From Piromyces finnis (taxonomy: Eukaryota > Neocallimastigomycota > Neocallimastigomycetes > Neocallimastigales > Neocallimastigaceae): a DNA stretch of 64,000 nt. Shown here piece after piece: positions 37,134-49,804 of this stretch. The translations under genes and the position numbers were made by a program. The notes below the pieces were generated by a model. The model did not search any database and was not told the DNA's origin. It saw only the letters and a list, made by a program, of their open reading frames with translations. Location: contig MCFH01000033.1 of the NCBI GenBank assembly GCA_002104945.1, forward strand, positions 62,001 to 126,000, read 5' to 3'. How positions within the stretch are numbered: the first letter of the stretch is position 1; every line of letters starts with the position of its first letter.

Positions 37134-37739
37134 TTTTCACTTGGGCTAAATTAATTTTTCATTAATTATTTATAATAATAAAAAAAAAGATTTATTATAT
37201 TATATATTAAAATATTCACTTAATATATATTGAATTTAAATATGTTTATAAATCATATATTATAATAATTGAAAACAATTATTAAAAGATATTTTCTAAT
37301 TTGGTTAAGAATATATTCAATAAATATATATTCGATTGTATTAAATTGTTTATAATCATAGGCTAATTTTATTTTTTAAACATTATAATTTTTTAATTGT
37401 ACTAAATAGTTTTTAATAAATTATATATATATATTAAACAGTTGTAAATTATAAATTAATAAAATTGTAGTGTAATCATAAATTTGATCAGTAATATTTA
37501 ATTCATTCAAGAAAAAGAAACATAACTACACGACAAAAATAGTTTAAAAGGAATTTTGTCTATTTTTAATATTATATTTAAAAAGAAAAAGAAAAGGGGA
37601 TGTTTTATAGTCAATAATTCATTAGGATTTTCTTTTAAAATATCAAATAATATAAAAGATTTGTAAAGATTGGTATGCCAAAGATAATATTATAATATTT
37701 AAAAAATTACAATATTTTTTTTTAAATGGATTTAAATAA
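37134..37739. other. Convergent intergenic region
   Basis: 3' flanks of the pectate lyase (plus) and GNAT (minus) genes. Nothing else is recognised. Confidence 0.65.
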
Positions 37740-38660
37740 TTATTTATTTAATTCCATAAAATTTTTTGTTATTTCCTCTTTATAGGATATTGATAAATCA
37801 TCAGGAATATCCAAAAATATATGTTTAATCTGTGGTTTTTCTTCTTCAACTGAAATAACCATTATTCCTATTGGGTTTTTTTCATTAAAAAGAACATATG
37901 GTGTTATATCAATTGATTTCCAAATATGTAATAATTCTTCTCTTGTATTATCTGTATTATATTTTTTAAAAAGATTTTCAAATATAGTTGGATAATGTGT
38001 AGCATATTCATAATGATAACCTTCTTTCTTATCACTTGCATTCATATAACTCCACTGACAAGGTCTGCTGACTTTTTTTAGATTTTCATAATTTGAGGCA
38101 TTCTCTAACTCAAGAAGAGCTTCTTCAGTACATAAATTAATCGCATCAGTTTCCTTGAATTTGCCACCTTCAATATGTAATCCGTTTTCAACAAGTTCCA
38201 TACCCATAAGAGCATCAAATGCGTTTCCTTCCATATCTGTTAATCCAAATTCTCTTGCACTTTTAAAACCAAATTTTGGATAGTAATTGGGCTCTCCAAA
38301 AATCATAATACCCCTGAATCCTGCTTCTTTTACAAGAGGAATAGTTTCATTTAGTAATCGACTTCCTATACCCATATTTTTATATTTATGATCCACACAT
38401 AAAGGTCCAAAAGAAGCTATTGTTAATGTCTTATCATTTGTTTGTATATATGATTTATAATACATAATTAAACCAGCTACTTTTCCATCAACTAATGCAA
38501 TTTTGCTCAATTCTGGAAGAAAATCTTCATGCTTTCTCATAATATGTACAAGAAGATGTTCAGTACATCCTGGATTATAGACATTATAAAATGATCTTCT
38601 TACCATTTCTTCTGTTTCAAAATAATCTTCAGGTTTTTCTTCTCTGATTTCAATATTCAT
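37740..38660 (-). CDS. GNAT-family N-acetyltransferase, bacterial-type
   Basis: Single exon of 306 residues without signal peptide. Residues 1-160 form a GNAT domain. It has IREEKPEDYFETEEMVRRSF at the N-terminus, a SFGPLCVDHKYKNMGIGSRL segment containing the acetyl-CoA motif (basic-x-x-Gly-x-Gly), and GFRGIMIFGEPNYYPKFGFK, where the YYPKFGF is typical of bacterial GNATs. The C-terminal half has no clear second domain. The lack of introns, the cytosolic character and the resemblance to Firmicutes enzymes suggest acquisition from gut bacteria. The acetyl acceptor is unknown. It is the only enzyme in this half of the window that looks foreign. Confidence 0.85.
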   Translation of the reverse strand: MNIEIREEKPEDYFETEEMVRRSFYNVYNPGCTEHLLVHIMRKHEDFLPELSKIALVDGKVAGLIMYYKSYIQTNDKTLTIASFGPLCVDHKYKNMGIGSRLLNETIPLVKEAGFRGIMIFGEPNYYPKFGFKSAREFGLTDMEGNAFDALMGMELVENGLHIEGGKFKETDAINLCTEEALLELENASNYENLKKVSRPCQWSYMNASDKKEGYHYEYATHYPTIFENLFKKYNTDNTREELLHIWKSIDITPYVLFNEKNPIGIMVISVEEEKPQIKHIFLDIPDDLSISYKEEITKNFMELNK

Positions 38661-40137
38661 CTTTTATTTTCTATTACAGTTTCTTTTTTTTTCTTTCTTA
38701 AGATTGTCAATAAAGAGATAATTAATAAGTAAGGATATTTTTTTAAAAATTTTCCTTTTCTTTTATACTTTTTTAATTCATTAATTTTTCAATTAAATTT
38801 AATAAATATCTATGGATTAATTCAATAAGAAAAAAATTAAATTATTTAATATATTATTATATAATATATTAAATAATTTAATTTTTTTCTTTTTACTTAG
38901 ACACATTAATTTTGGCTATGATACTTTGATACTATGATATATATATATATATATATTTTTTATTGCTTAGACACATTTACAGAAAATCTCATATATACAT
39001 ATATATTTATATTATGATCTTGTAATTTTGATCTGTTTTAAAAAAGAAATAAAATATAAAAGTAAATTATAAAAAAAAAAAAACTTTTTAAAGAGTTTAA
39101 TAAAATTAGATAGAAAATATTAATTATTCTATTATTAAAATATAATAATTATTTAAAGAGAGTTAAGATTTTACTATAAATATGTTTTATAAGACATACA
39201 TATATAAATAAATTTTATATTTTCTTTTAATACTTATCATTATAATATTATAATATTATTTTTTCTTTTTTTTTCCTTTTTTTTTTTTTTAAAAAAAATT
39301 TATCTTTTTCATATGTTAATATATTGTTACACTAATAAAATTAAATGACTTTAATTTTTTTTTTTTTTCTTATTTGAAATTATAAACTATGTATTTGTTT
39401 TTTTTTTTTTTTTATTTAATATTACATAAATGAAATTGCATATATATCAGAGCTAGAATAAAAAGAAAAAAGTATATATATAATATCAATACCAATAATA
39501 TTTCATAGCGTAAAGCAGTTTTAATTATTACTACATCATGGTAATATAAATAATAAATAAAATATATCTTTGTAATAAAAATTAATATATCTTCATAAAT
39601 GCTCAGTTTTATAATCAGTAAAAAGAATTTCGTTATTTTTAGTATGTTTTTCTAATTGGCATTCATATTTTTTTATTTATTTATTATTTATGAGAAAATT
39701 TACAGTTTCAATGTATCATCCACCTACGAAATAGAAATGTAATTAAATGTAATGGTTTAACTACATTATAATACATTAATGTAATTTATTAAATAATTAA
39801 TTAAAAATAAATTATAAATTAAAAAAATTATAATAATAAAGAATTTATAAGTTTATTTATTTATATATTTTCTATTTATGAAAATTATTATAAATATTTT
39901 TTTTATATTATAATTCAATTAATTATTCAATAAATAATTAATTTTTTTTTTTTAAAAATAAAATAAATATAAAAAATTTATTAATTATTAAATTATAATT
40001 AAAATTTACCTTTTTTTTAAATTACTTTTTTTTTTAAAAAAAAAAAAGATAAAATAAAATTTTAAAAAAAAAAGAAGCAAACCAAATTAAAATTTGTCAT
40101 TAATAAAATATTCATTTTTATAGTATAATAAATCAAG
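38661..40137. other. Divergent intergenic region (GNAT / Arp3)
   Basis: No gene is seen. It contains a perfect long palindrome (38,827-38,891) and (TA)n runs. Promoters for both flanking genes should lie here. Confidence 0.65.
38827..38891. repeat. Perfect inverted repeat, 30-bp arms, 5-nt spacer
   Basis: The left arm 38,827-38,856 is the exact reverse complement of 38,862-38,891 around a TTATA spacer. It lies about 165 bp upstream of the GNAT start codon. Confidence 0.93.
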
Positions 40138-43100
40138 ATGAATTTACCACCAGTTGTTATCGATAATGGTACTGGGTAAGCAATTTGTTAAATAAAACTT
40201 GATTTATTTTATTTTTTTCGCGGTAAATCATAACATTCTAAAGAAAGAAATAACAACCATATAACTATTATTATTGTTAAGAGAATATGACATACAGTAT
40301 ATTATAATACATTTTGAAATAGTTTTTTAGTACCTAAATAACAAAAAATTTCTTAAACAGTTTATAATAGAAATATATGTTTTATGCAATAAACATTAAA
40401 AAAAAAATATTTCTAATAAAATTCAATAATTCAGAATTAAATTGCTTCCATTTGATTAAAATTTATTTTGCTAAATGGAAATTGTTATAAATGTTATATA
40501 TTAATTGATACAATAATTTACGTTATATCAAATAATAAAAAAAAAAACACTAATTTTTATAACTAGAATATAAAATGGTTTATTCATAAAAAATTCAAAT
40601 TTATAATAAATTCAAAATAAAAAAAAAAAAAGTTTGTTTATTTATAGTAAAAAAAAATATCCATCATGAATTATACTCATTAAAAAGAGTACTTCCATTC
40701 AATATCCTAATAATTATTATGATAAAGAGCTATCAAATAGGTTTAAAATATATTGGACATTATTATAAAATAAAAATACTAATAACAAATGAAAAAGTTT
40801 ATAATTACACATTAGTAGAATCAACATTGATGTATGATCCCTTAGTTGTGATATTAATTTTTCAATGGTATAAATTAACCATTGTATATTCAAAATATAT
40901 ATTATAAATATATAGTTATAAAGAAAAATTGTTGTTTTTTCATTATTATTGATATTATTATTAATAACTATAATGAAAATTGCAATTATCAAAGAAAAAA
41001 TATATATAATAGAATTACTTAAGTGTCTATTATTAATATATGACATATAAAATAACAAAGTATAACAACATATATTGCATAAGAATAATAAAAATATATG
41101 TACTAAACATTAATTATAAAATATTACTAAGAATAATTATTAAATATTGCAAATAATAGAATCTTTATACATAAATGATTGCATTAATTTTTTTAAATAA
41201 TATAAAAATAAATTATTGAATTTACAAATAATAAAGAAGTAAATTAGAAAAATAAATTAATTATATAGATTTTTTTTTAATGAAAATACTACAGATATAC
41301 CAAGATGGGTTTTGCTGGAATAAAGAACCATCCACAATTTGTTATTCCAACCGTTATTGGTACTCGCGAAGGAAATGCTGATCGTGGAAACAATCTTGCT
41401 TCTAAGAGAGGTATTGAAGATTTAAATTTCTATATTGGTGATGAAGCTATCGCCAACAGTAAAACCTACTCTTTAAATTACCCAATTAGACATGGTCAAG
41501 TTGAAAACTGGGATTTAATGGAAAAATTTTATCAAGCATCTATTTTCCAATATCTTAAGTGTGAACCAGAAGATCACTTATTCTTATTAGTATGTAGAAT
41601 TGAAAAATAATTTTTATTTATTATATAAAGTTTAAATTTCTCGATAGAATATAAAATTAGAATAATATATGAATTTTTAAATATATAATATTATAATTTT
41701 TAAATGAAAAATAAAATATAAAATTATAAAGTATTAAATGTTTATAAAATCTTTTTTTTGTATTATATACATATTTATTACTATATTTATTTGTAAATAA
41801 TGTAAATATTCAAGACTGAACCACCACTTAATCAACCAGAAAACAGAGAATATTTAGCAGAAATTATGTTTGAATCTTTTGGTGTTAAAGGTATGTACAT
41901 TGCTGTTCAAGCTATGTTAGCTTTAGCTGCTAGTTGGAAGAAGAGTGAAAGAAGTAACTGGACTTTAACTGGTACTGTTATTGATAGTGGTGATGGTGTT
42001 ACTCACGTTATTCCATTAGTAAATATTCTATCTTTTTATAATCATAATATTACTAAATATAGTAAAAAATCGTATAATAGTTTTAAAGGAATATTGATAT
42101 TTTTATCAATATAATATTAATGAATTAATTTTCTTATCTATAATGAATAGGCTGAAGGTTATGTCATTGGTTCATCTATTAAGCATATTCCAATTGCTGG
42201 TCGTGATATTACTTATTTCGTTCAACAATTATTAAGAGAACGTGAAAATAGTATTCCACCAGAAGAATCTATGGAAGTCGCCAAAAGAATTAAGGAAATG
42301 TACAGTTACACTTGTAATGATATTGTAAAAGAATTCAAAAAATACGATTCTGAACCAGCTAAATGGTTTAAGGAATACATTGGTCAACATTCCATTACCA
42401 AAAAAGTAAATGAAAAAAATCGAAAATAGTCTATAATTAAAAAAAAAAAAAAATCAATATATACTAATTTACATATGCACTATTTTTTAAAAAAAAAAAA
42501 ATTTGTATATTATTGTATGCATAAAAAAATGCAAAATTAAATTTAATCACTTTAATTAATAGGAATACAGAGTTGATGTTGGTTATGAAAGATTCTTAGG
42601 TCCAGAAATTTTCTTCAATCCAGAAATTTCAAACTCTGATTTCACTACTCCAATATCTACTGTTGTTGATGATGTTATTCAAAGTTGTCCAATTGATACT
42701 AGAAGAGGTCTTTACAAGGTAAAAATTTTTTAAATATATATATTATATAAAAAATAAAATTATATAAAGGAAAGTTTCTAATTATACTATTTTTATAAAT
42801 ATTAAACTAAACATTAAATTAACATTTAAATACACAATAAAAACAAAACACTAAATGAAATATATAAAATATATAATAAAAAAATATCAATATAAAAATA
42901 TTTGAATAAAAATTATCAACTTTCATTAATAAACAAATAAATATTTAATATCATTAATTAATCTATAAATTAACTATACAGAACATTGTTTTATCTGGTG
43001 GTTCAACTATGTTTAAGGACTTTGGTAAGAGATTACAACGTGATATTAAGAGAGTTGTTGATGCTCGTATTCAACGTTCTATTGAATTAACTAAGAAGGT

Positions 43101-43463
43101 TCTTCAAAGTGACGCTGATATTCAATCTAATGCTATTGAAGTTAATGTTATCAGTCACAAAAGACAAAGATATGCAGTCTGGTATGGTGGTAACATTTTA
43201 TCTACCACTGTAAGTTCATTTATTACATTTTGCAAAATATAATTTATATTTTTAATTAATTTATACAATAATATAATGCTTATATATTCTATATTAAATC
43301 TCAAACTATTATCTATTCTATATTTTTACTTTTATATATAACTCTATTTTAATTTGAAATATTTCAGGATGCCTTCCCAAAACACTGTCATACTAAGGCT
43401 GAATATGATGAAGTTGGTCCAAGTATTTGTAGATACAATAAGGTCTTTGGCTCTGTTTTATAG
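40138..43463 (+). CDS. ARP3: Actin-related protein 3 (Arp2/3 complex subunit)
   Basis: Seven exons (40138-40175, 41295-41589, 41815-42018, 42151-42405, 42563-42718, 42982-43209, 43368-43463) join in phase to 423 residues, the usual Arp3 length. Signatures include [15 protein letters not shown] (phosphate loop, split by intron 1), [97 protein letters not shown] and [12 protein letters not shown]. These match Arp3 rather than actin or Arp2. With Arp2 it nucleates branched actin filaments. Here that fits endocytic patches and possibly zoospore motility. Intron 1 is 1,119 bp, far longer than the others (about 130-265 bp). Confidence 0.97.
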
Positions 43464-43843
43464 ATTAATTACATTCAAATAATCTAATGACTCTGTGTAT
43501 TATTTTAATTAAATATAATTATAAATTAAAAGCGAAATTACAAAATAAAAAAAAATAGGCAATTAAAAAAAAAAAAAAAAGAAAATTACAAAAATAACAA
43601 AGAAAAAAAAACCCAGAAATAAAGTAAAAAAGAAATAATTTTAAAATTTTAAAATATAAAAACAACAACCCTCAAAATATTATTATAGTATTGATCATAC
43701 TAAAATAATAATTAAAATAATAATAAAAAAAAATTAAAATAATAACAATAATAATAATGAAACACTAATAAAAAATAAAATAAACACTTAATAATAATAA
43801 ATATTAACAAAACATTAATGTATTATAATTTTATAACAATAAA

Positions 43844-43881
<38 letters not shown>

Positions 43882-43968
43882 AAAATGTTTTTATAAAATT
43901 GAAATGAAGTTATGAAGTTATGCAAGAGTTTTTATCTTTTTTTTTTTTAAAAAAAAAATTATAATTTA

Positions 43969-43999
<31 letters not shown>

Positions 44000-44440
44000 C
44001 CTATTAATTAATTTATTTTTATTATAAGAAAGTTGAACCTTATAATTAAAATATTGTTAAATAGAGAGTAAAGATTATTGTATTTAAATAGGTAAAGGAT
44101 ATAATGAATAAAATATTTATAATTATTATTTTTAGTGCTTTCAAAAACATCAAAAGTATATTTTAAAAAAAATTTTTTTTAAAAAAAACAAAAATTTAAA
44201 AGTTGGCCCGGGAATGTTTAATTCTTAATATTAATTAAATATTTAAATAGTTTAAAAAAGTACCTTTAAAAAAATTTTAATATTTAAAAAGTGTTATAAG
44301 GATTTTTCTAATTAATTATACAATCTACAATTATATAGTTTATTAATTCTTTCTAATATTTTTAAAGTTCTATAATATAATTGTTGATTATAAAATATAA
44401 AAGTAATTTCATGAAATTAATTTAATATTATTATTATGAA
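43464..44440. other. Intergenic, A+T-rich
   Basis: 3' flank of ARP3 and promoter of the INCENP-like gene. Long A runs are present, with one G+C patch (GGCCCGGGAATG near 44,204). No gene is recognised. Confidence 0.65.
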
Positions 44441-47400
44441 ATGACAGATGTAGAAACAGTCAAACTTCCTTATTTTATAAGTAATAAAATTGGGTTATTC
44501 AAAAATATAAAAGATGATTATGAAATTGATTTTAATAAAAGCGTAGAGAGTGAATTAAATTGGCTAAAGTCACAAAGAAGGTAAAATTAAATTGTTAATT
44601 GTTAATTAATGAATATAAATGAAATTAATATATTATTTTTATATTGATTCAAAATGAAAAAAGTATATTATAAATAAATTTCTATTGTTATTGATATATA
44701 TTAATATAATATATATAAAGTGTTATAGATGACTTATTAAATGACACAGAGTTTGAAACTATTCAAAAGGTTTATTATATATAAGTTAAATCTATTAAAT
44801 AAAAAATAATAATTAACCTTTTTTTTTTAATTTACTTATATATATATAATAATAATATAATAATAATAATTAAATTTCATTAAATTATTTATAAATTAAT
44901 AAAGCAAATTTCAATAAACATTGAAAATTCTGATATAAATGGATCAATATCAGTTAATCCAGAATTAAAAAATGAAAAAGTCATTAAATCTATAATAAAT
45001 GATGATGACTTTAATAAAAATGTTGAATCCACAAATTCAATAAGTTATAATTCTAACCTTAAATATAGTGACAAAGAAGAATTACCCCCATCATTATTAG
45101 ACTTTGCAAAAAATACATCAAATAATATAGATAAAACTGTTATATTTAATCAAAAAGAGAGTTCAATGAAAAAGGGATCTTTTTATGATTTAAATAATAA
45201 ATTAAACGACTTAAAAGATAATATAGAAAATCGTAATTTAATTATTAGTAAAATCGAAAAAAAGGATATATTTAAAAGGATTAGTGATAAGAATGATAAA
45301 AGTGATACTGAAGAATTTGAAACATTTGATGTTCTTGGTGATTTAAAAAAATCTTTAGAAAATTACAATCTAATTATTAGTAAATTAGAAAAGAAAAACG
45401 AAGTAAAAAAGGATAATACACCTGAATCTATTGTTAAAAATGTTGATAAAGATAATAACAAAAAAGAAATAAACGTAAAGCCTTCTCCATTAATAAAAAG
45501 TAAAAGTGAAATTTCACTAATAAAATTAAATGAACCTAAAAATACAACTTTCACTAAAAAACCCTTATCATTGATTAAAAGTAAAAGTGAATTAGCACTT
45601 CCAAATCTCAATGAAATAGATATAAGTTCAAGAAAAAAGAAAAGTTTTGAAGAAAAAATAGGTTTAACAAATAATTCAAATTCATTAGATTCTTTGTTAG
45701 CATCAAGTATTAATGAAAAAAAGTCAAAATCTACTGATAATATTTCAACACCTTCTAAAAAAGAGTCAAACTCTATTTTTAGAACACCTGATAAAGAAAA
45801 AGAAACCAATAAAAAGTCAGTAAGTCAGCGTTTCAAAGCTATTTGGGATTCAACTACAAGAGGTTTACATTCAACATTTTCTAGAAATTCTTCATCTTCT
45901 AATAATATCAAAGAAAAGAAAAAGTCTACTGAATTATTCGGAAGTTCAATTTTCTCTTCTTCTCATAATCTTTATTCATCGCCTGAACGTGATCCAAGTA
46001 TATCAGCACTAGCTTTTTCAAAAGGAAGCAAATCAACAGATTTTAAAAGAGAAAAATTAAGAGATCAATATTTAAAATTTGGTAGTGCAAGTATACCTTC
46101 TAAAAATAAAATAAAGTACCTTTTTGGAACAGAATATGAAAATATAAATATAGATTTTAAAGATTATAAAAATAAAACAAATATCTTTAATTCAAATTTT
46201 GATGATCTTAAGATCTATAATTCTACTTCCCTATCAAATGCATCACCAATCCACAGTCCACCAGATTCTCCATTAGCCCTGAGAAGTAAATTATATATTT
46301 CAAATTTAGATGAATTTAATAGTAAGGATAGTCCATTGAAAAAAGGTATAACCGATATCACTAGTATTATTAATAGTAAAAGTAAAATAAATAATAAAAC
46401 ATTATCCCAAAATCAATCCTCTTGGAATACTATTTTTGATTTTAATACCCAAAAAGAATTTCCATCTTTCATTCCAAAACATTCAAAATTTAAATCATCA
46501 GAAATAATTAAAAATAAGACTAATAATACTATTGCTACATTAGCTTCAGCCAAATTAATTAAAAAACAAGAAGAACGTTTAACTTTAGAAAAAAAACAAA
46601 AAATTAAAATGAATGTTGAAAGACATAGAATATACCTTCAAAGGAAAAAAGAAATAGAAGAAAAAGAAAAAGAAAAACTTTTTACCTTTAAGAAAAAAGA
46701 AGATGAAGAAAAGGAGCAAGAAGAAAAGAATAAGGAAAAGGGAAGAGAAGAAAATAGAATAAAAACAGAAAAAATATTAGAACAGATGAAATATGATATG
46801 GAAGCCTTAATTCGAAAAAGGAATGAAAAAATCAAGCAAGTTCAAGAAAAAAAGCAAGCTTTAAAACAAAAAGAATTAACAAAAAAATCAATTTTAATGA
46901 ATCATTCTCGTATCAATGATTTCTCAAGTATTCCAATAACCACCACCACCAATCTAATTGACAAATATAAAACAAATAAAAACAAATCAAAAGTTAACCC
47001 ATCCTCACCTCTAGATACCCATTCCTCAAATACTAGTAAAAATGCTAATGGTAAGCGTCCATCAATACAAAAATTAAATAAACCCGGAAACACGAAAAAA
47101 CCATCTATCAATTCCTCAATAATATCTTCAATACCAAAAAAACTATCTATAACAAAGGGTAAAGCAGCATCAACAACAACAGTTAAAAGAACATCTAAAA
47201 TTAATTCTAGTGCTTCAAATAAACAGCAAACAAAGATTTTAAATAAAGAAAATATTTCTGGTTCAATGCAATTTCAAGAAGAATCAAATCAAAATTATGA
47301 TCCAAATCTATCCATTATATCAATTTCTTCATCAAGATCAAGTAACACTTCCTACAAAGGAACTATTCTTAAAGACGGTGAATTCCCAGATATCCCTAGC

Positions 47401-47875
47401 GAGTAATTATTTAATTTTCTATTTTTTTAAAAAAAAAAAACTTCATTTCTAAATAAACAAAATTATAAGAATTTTTGATTTCTAAGATTATCTATTCAAT
47501 TTTATAAATATATTTACAATAGCTATTCAGATGATGATAATGATGATAAAGAATATAAAAAGCGTGAATTAATTGCTACATGGGCAAAAACACCAAATTT
47601 AATGAAAGCTTTAGAAAAGCAACAAAATGTTAATCCAGATGAGATTTTTGGTGGCATTAAACCATGTCATTTAAATGGTAAATTTTTATATAATTTTTAT
47701 TTAATCTATTATTTCTTAAAAGTTTTGTAATAATAAATAACTAAATATTTATTTTACATATATCTATCTATTTATCTCTGTAATAATAATAATAATAATA
47801 GAAATTTTTCAAGGGTCTAGTTATAGACGTCATACTAAGAACGAGAATTGGGAAGACAGTAGTATTTTAATATAA
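44441..47875 (+). CDS. INCENP/Sli15-like chromosomal passenger complex scaffold
   Basis: Five exons (44441-44580, 44721-44769, 44905-47402, 47523-47677, 47802-47875) join in phase to 971 residues. The C-terminus is an Aurora-binding IN-box spread over the last three exons: LIATWAKTPNLMKALEKQ, NPDEIFGGIKPCHL, then EIFQG...YRRHTKNENW. Residues of about 615-722 are a Lys/Glu/Arg/Gln-rich helix (coiled coil or single alpha-helix), as in INCENP and Sli15. The N-terminal 60 residues would correspond to the survivin/borealin-binding helix but are too divergent to prove it. The rest is Ser/Lys/Asn-rich and disordered, with many S/T-P sites (HSPPDSP). INCENP activates and positions Aurora B kinase at centromeres and spindle. 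The donor after exon 2 (GTTTAT) is unusual. Confidence 0.85.
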
Positions 47876-48630
47876 TAAAAATATAAATAGTATTATTTTC
47901 ATGCGATAAAAAAAATTTTGTATATACATAATAATTTTTGTTTTTACCTTATAATTAAATATTCCATAGAAAGCATTTTAATTTATTAATTTTTTTTTTT
48001 TTAATAAAATACAAAAATACAAAAATACATTATTATTATATATGTATTCTTTACTGATTTTACAAACTAAATAATATAGTGATATTTAAAATTTTAATAA
48101 TAAAAAAATGAAACTTTAATTATTATTCTTTTTTTTTTTATTATTTTTTTTCGAGTTTTGAATATTCATACATTTATAATGGTTGTTGATTTTTCTCACT
48201 AAAATAAAAATTTTAGGAATAAATAAAGAAATAAAAAATAGACATTTATCTCAGTAGCCCTCATAATATTATCTAATAATAAAAAATCATTGCTTTTTCA
48301 ATTTTTAAAAATTACTTTATAAATTTTTAAGTAAGATTCATTATTCATTCATTCATTATAAAGTGTACGCTTAATGTGATTAATCTCGTTATATAAAATT
48401 ATATATTACATATCTTATTAATTTATTACAAATATAATAAATATAATAATTATAATATTTAATTGATAATAATATTTTTATTATCTAATATATCCAATCA
48501 AAATAAAAGGTAGTTGATTCATTAAATTTTTAAAAATTTTAAAAATATTAAATCATATATAATATGGTAAAAAATTGCAGCCTATTAAAAAAATCGCTTC
48601 TTAACGATATTTATAAAAGCGCTGTTTGTT

Positions 48631-48757
48631 AGAGGATTTCTAAAAATTTATTTTTAGAGGATAATTTCTCTGTGATGCACATGGTCGTCAAAAATATCGA
48701 ATAACGAAATAAAAATAAAGATTCTCGATCTTTGGGTGCCATAAACTGAAATCCTCT
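48631..48757 (+). ncRNA. Candidate structured non-coding RNA
   Basis: AGAGGATTTC at 48,631-48,640 is perfectly complementary to GAAATCCTCT at 48,748-48,757, which would close a 127-nt domain. The enclosed sequence is richer in G+C than its surroundings. It contains GTGATGC and, just before the closing strand, CTGA, which recall C and D boxes. The C-like box is imperfect and is not placed next to the 5' stem. No coding frame runs through it. Strand and identity are uncertain. It could be a snoRNA-like RNA or chance. Confidence 0.3.
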
Positions 48758-49710
48758 TTATTAATGTTTGATGAAGTTAATGGCAATGGATGGAGAAATA
48801 TTTCTTTATGAAAGAAACAAATTTTTGTAATTAAATTTAATGTAAAAATTTTTAAAATATTAAGGAATTTTTTTATACTTTTAGAATATTTTAAAACTAG
48901 TATTTAGACTATAATAACATTAGGTATTAATGTCTATTATACCATAACTATTTCTAAATAATATTTGTTTTATATATTTTTTTAAATTGGGAAACACGAA
49001 ATTTAATTGATATTGAATAGTGTATCATTTTAAATAAGCATGGTATTTGTGAAAATACATAGTAATAGTGTATAATATAAAACTATAGTTTTTTATATTG
49101 TCTTTTGCCAACATCATACTCTAAAACAAAGATGATATAGTAAAAAATAGTATAGTACAGTTAATAATTCTTTTTTAAGAATCTATTAACATCCTATGGA
49201 CGACCTTGATGTTCTTCAATAGATATTACTAGAAAACTAGAAATAATATCAACACTGGAAAAAAATACTTAAAATTATAATTCTATGGTACATAAGATCC
49301 TAACCCATTAATTTCTGAAATACATTTTTATATTTTATGTAATGTAAAATTAATTAAAAACAGTTTCTAACCCTCATGAAATTTTCCATTTTTTTATGAT
49401 TTAAAAAATGAAATCAGAGTTTTGTGATGATAAATATTAATATTATTTAAAAGTTTCTTTCTGAAAATATTCTATTCATTTTATAATTAGGAATTATTTT
49501 ATATTAATAAATATTTTATTATAACTATTATAATATTATTATTAATAAAATCAAGTTTATAAAAGTATGAATTTACAATTTATCAAAAATTATAATTAAA
49601 TACCATCCTATCATAAATATTTCGTATGACCTTTTTTTTAAAAAAAGAAAAAAAAAAAAAGAAAAAGGTTTTAAAACTTAAGTTTGATGACTCATATAGT
49701 CCTGGGAACT

Positions 49711-49804
49711 TTTATAAATCTATAAATGATAAATAATACTAAAGTAAAAATTAGTATTTATAATTCTATAAATAATAAATAATACAAAGGTAAAAATTAG
49801 TATT
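49711..49804. repeat. Tandem duplication of a 46-48-bp unit
   Basis: Two adjacent copies share TATAAATRATAAATAATAC and GTAAAAATTAGTATT with a few differences. Confidence 0.75.

Noticed and set aside
40717..41058. Open frames on both strands inside ARP3 intron 1
   Set aside because: Ile/Tyr/Asn-rich translations with no family match. They overlap each other and lie within a well-supported intron.
48594..48602. ATCGCTTCT, identical to the start of U2 snRNA
   Set aside because: The match ends after nine bases. The branch-point recognition region and Sm site expected of U2 do not follow.
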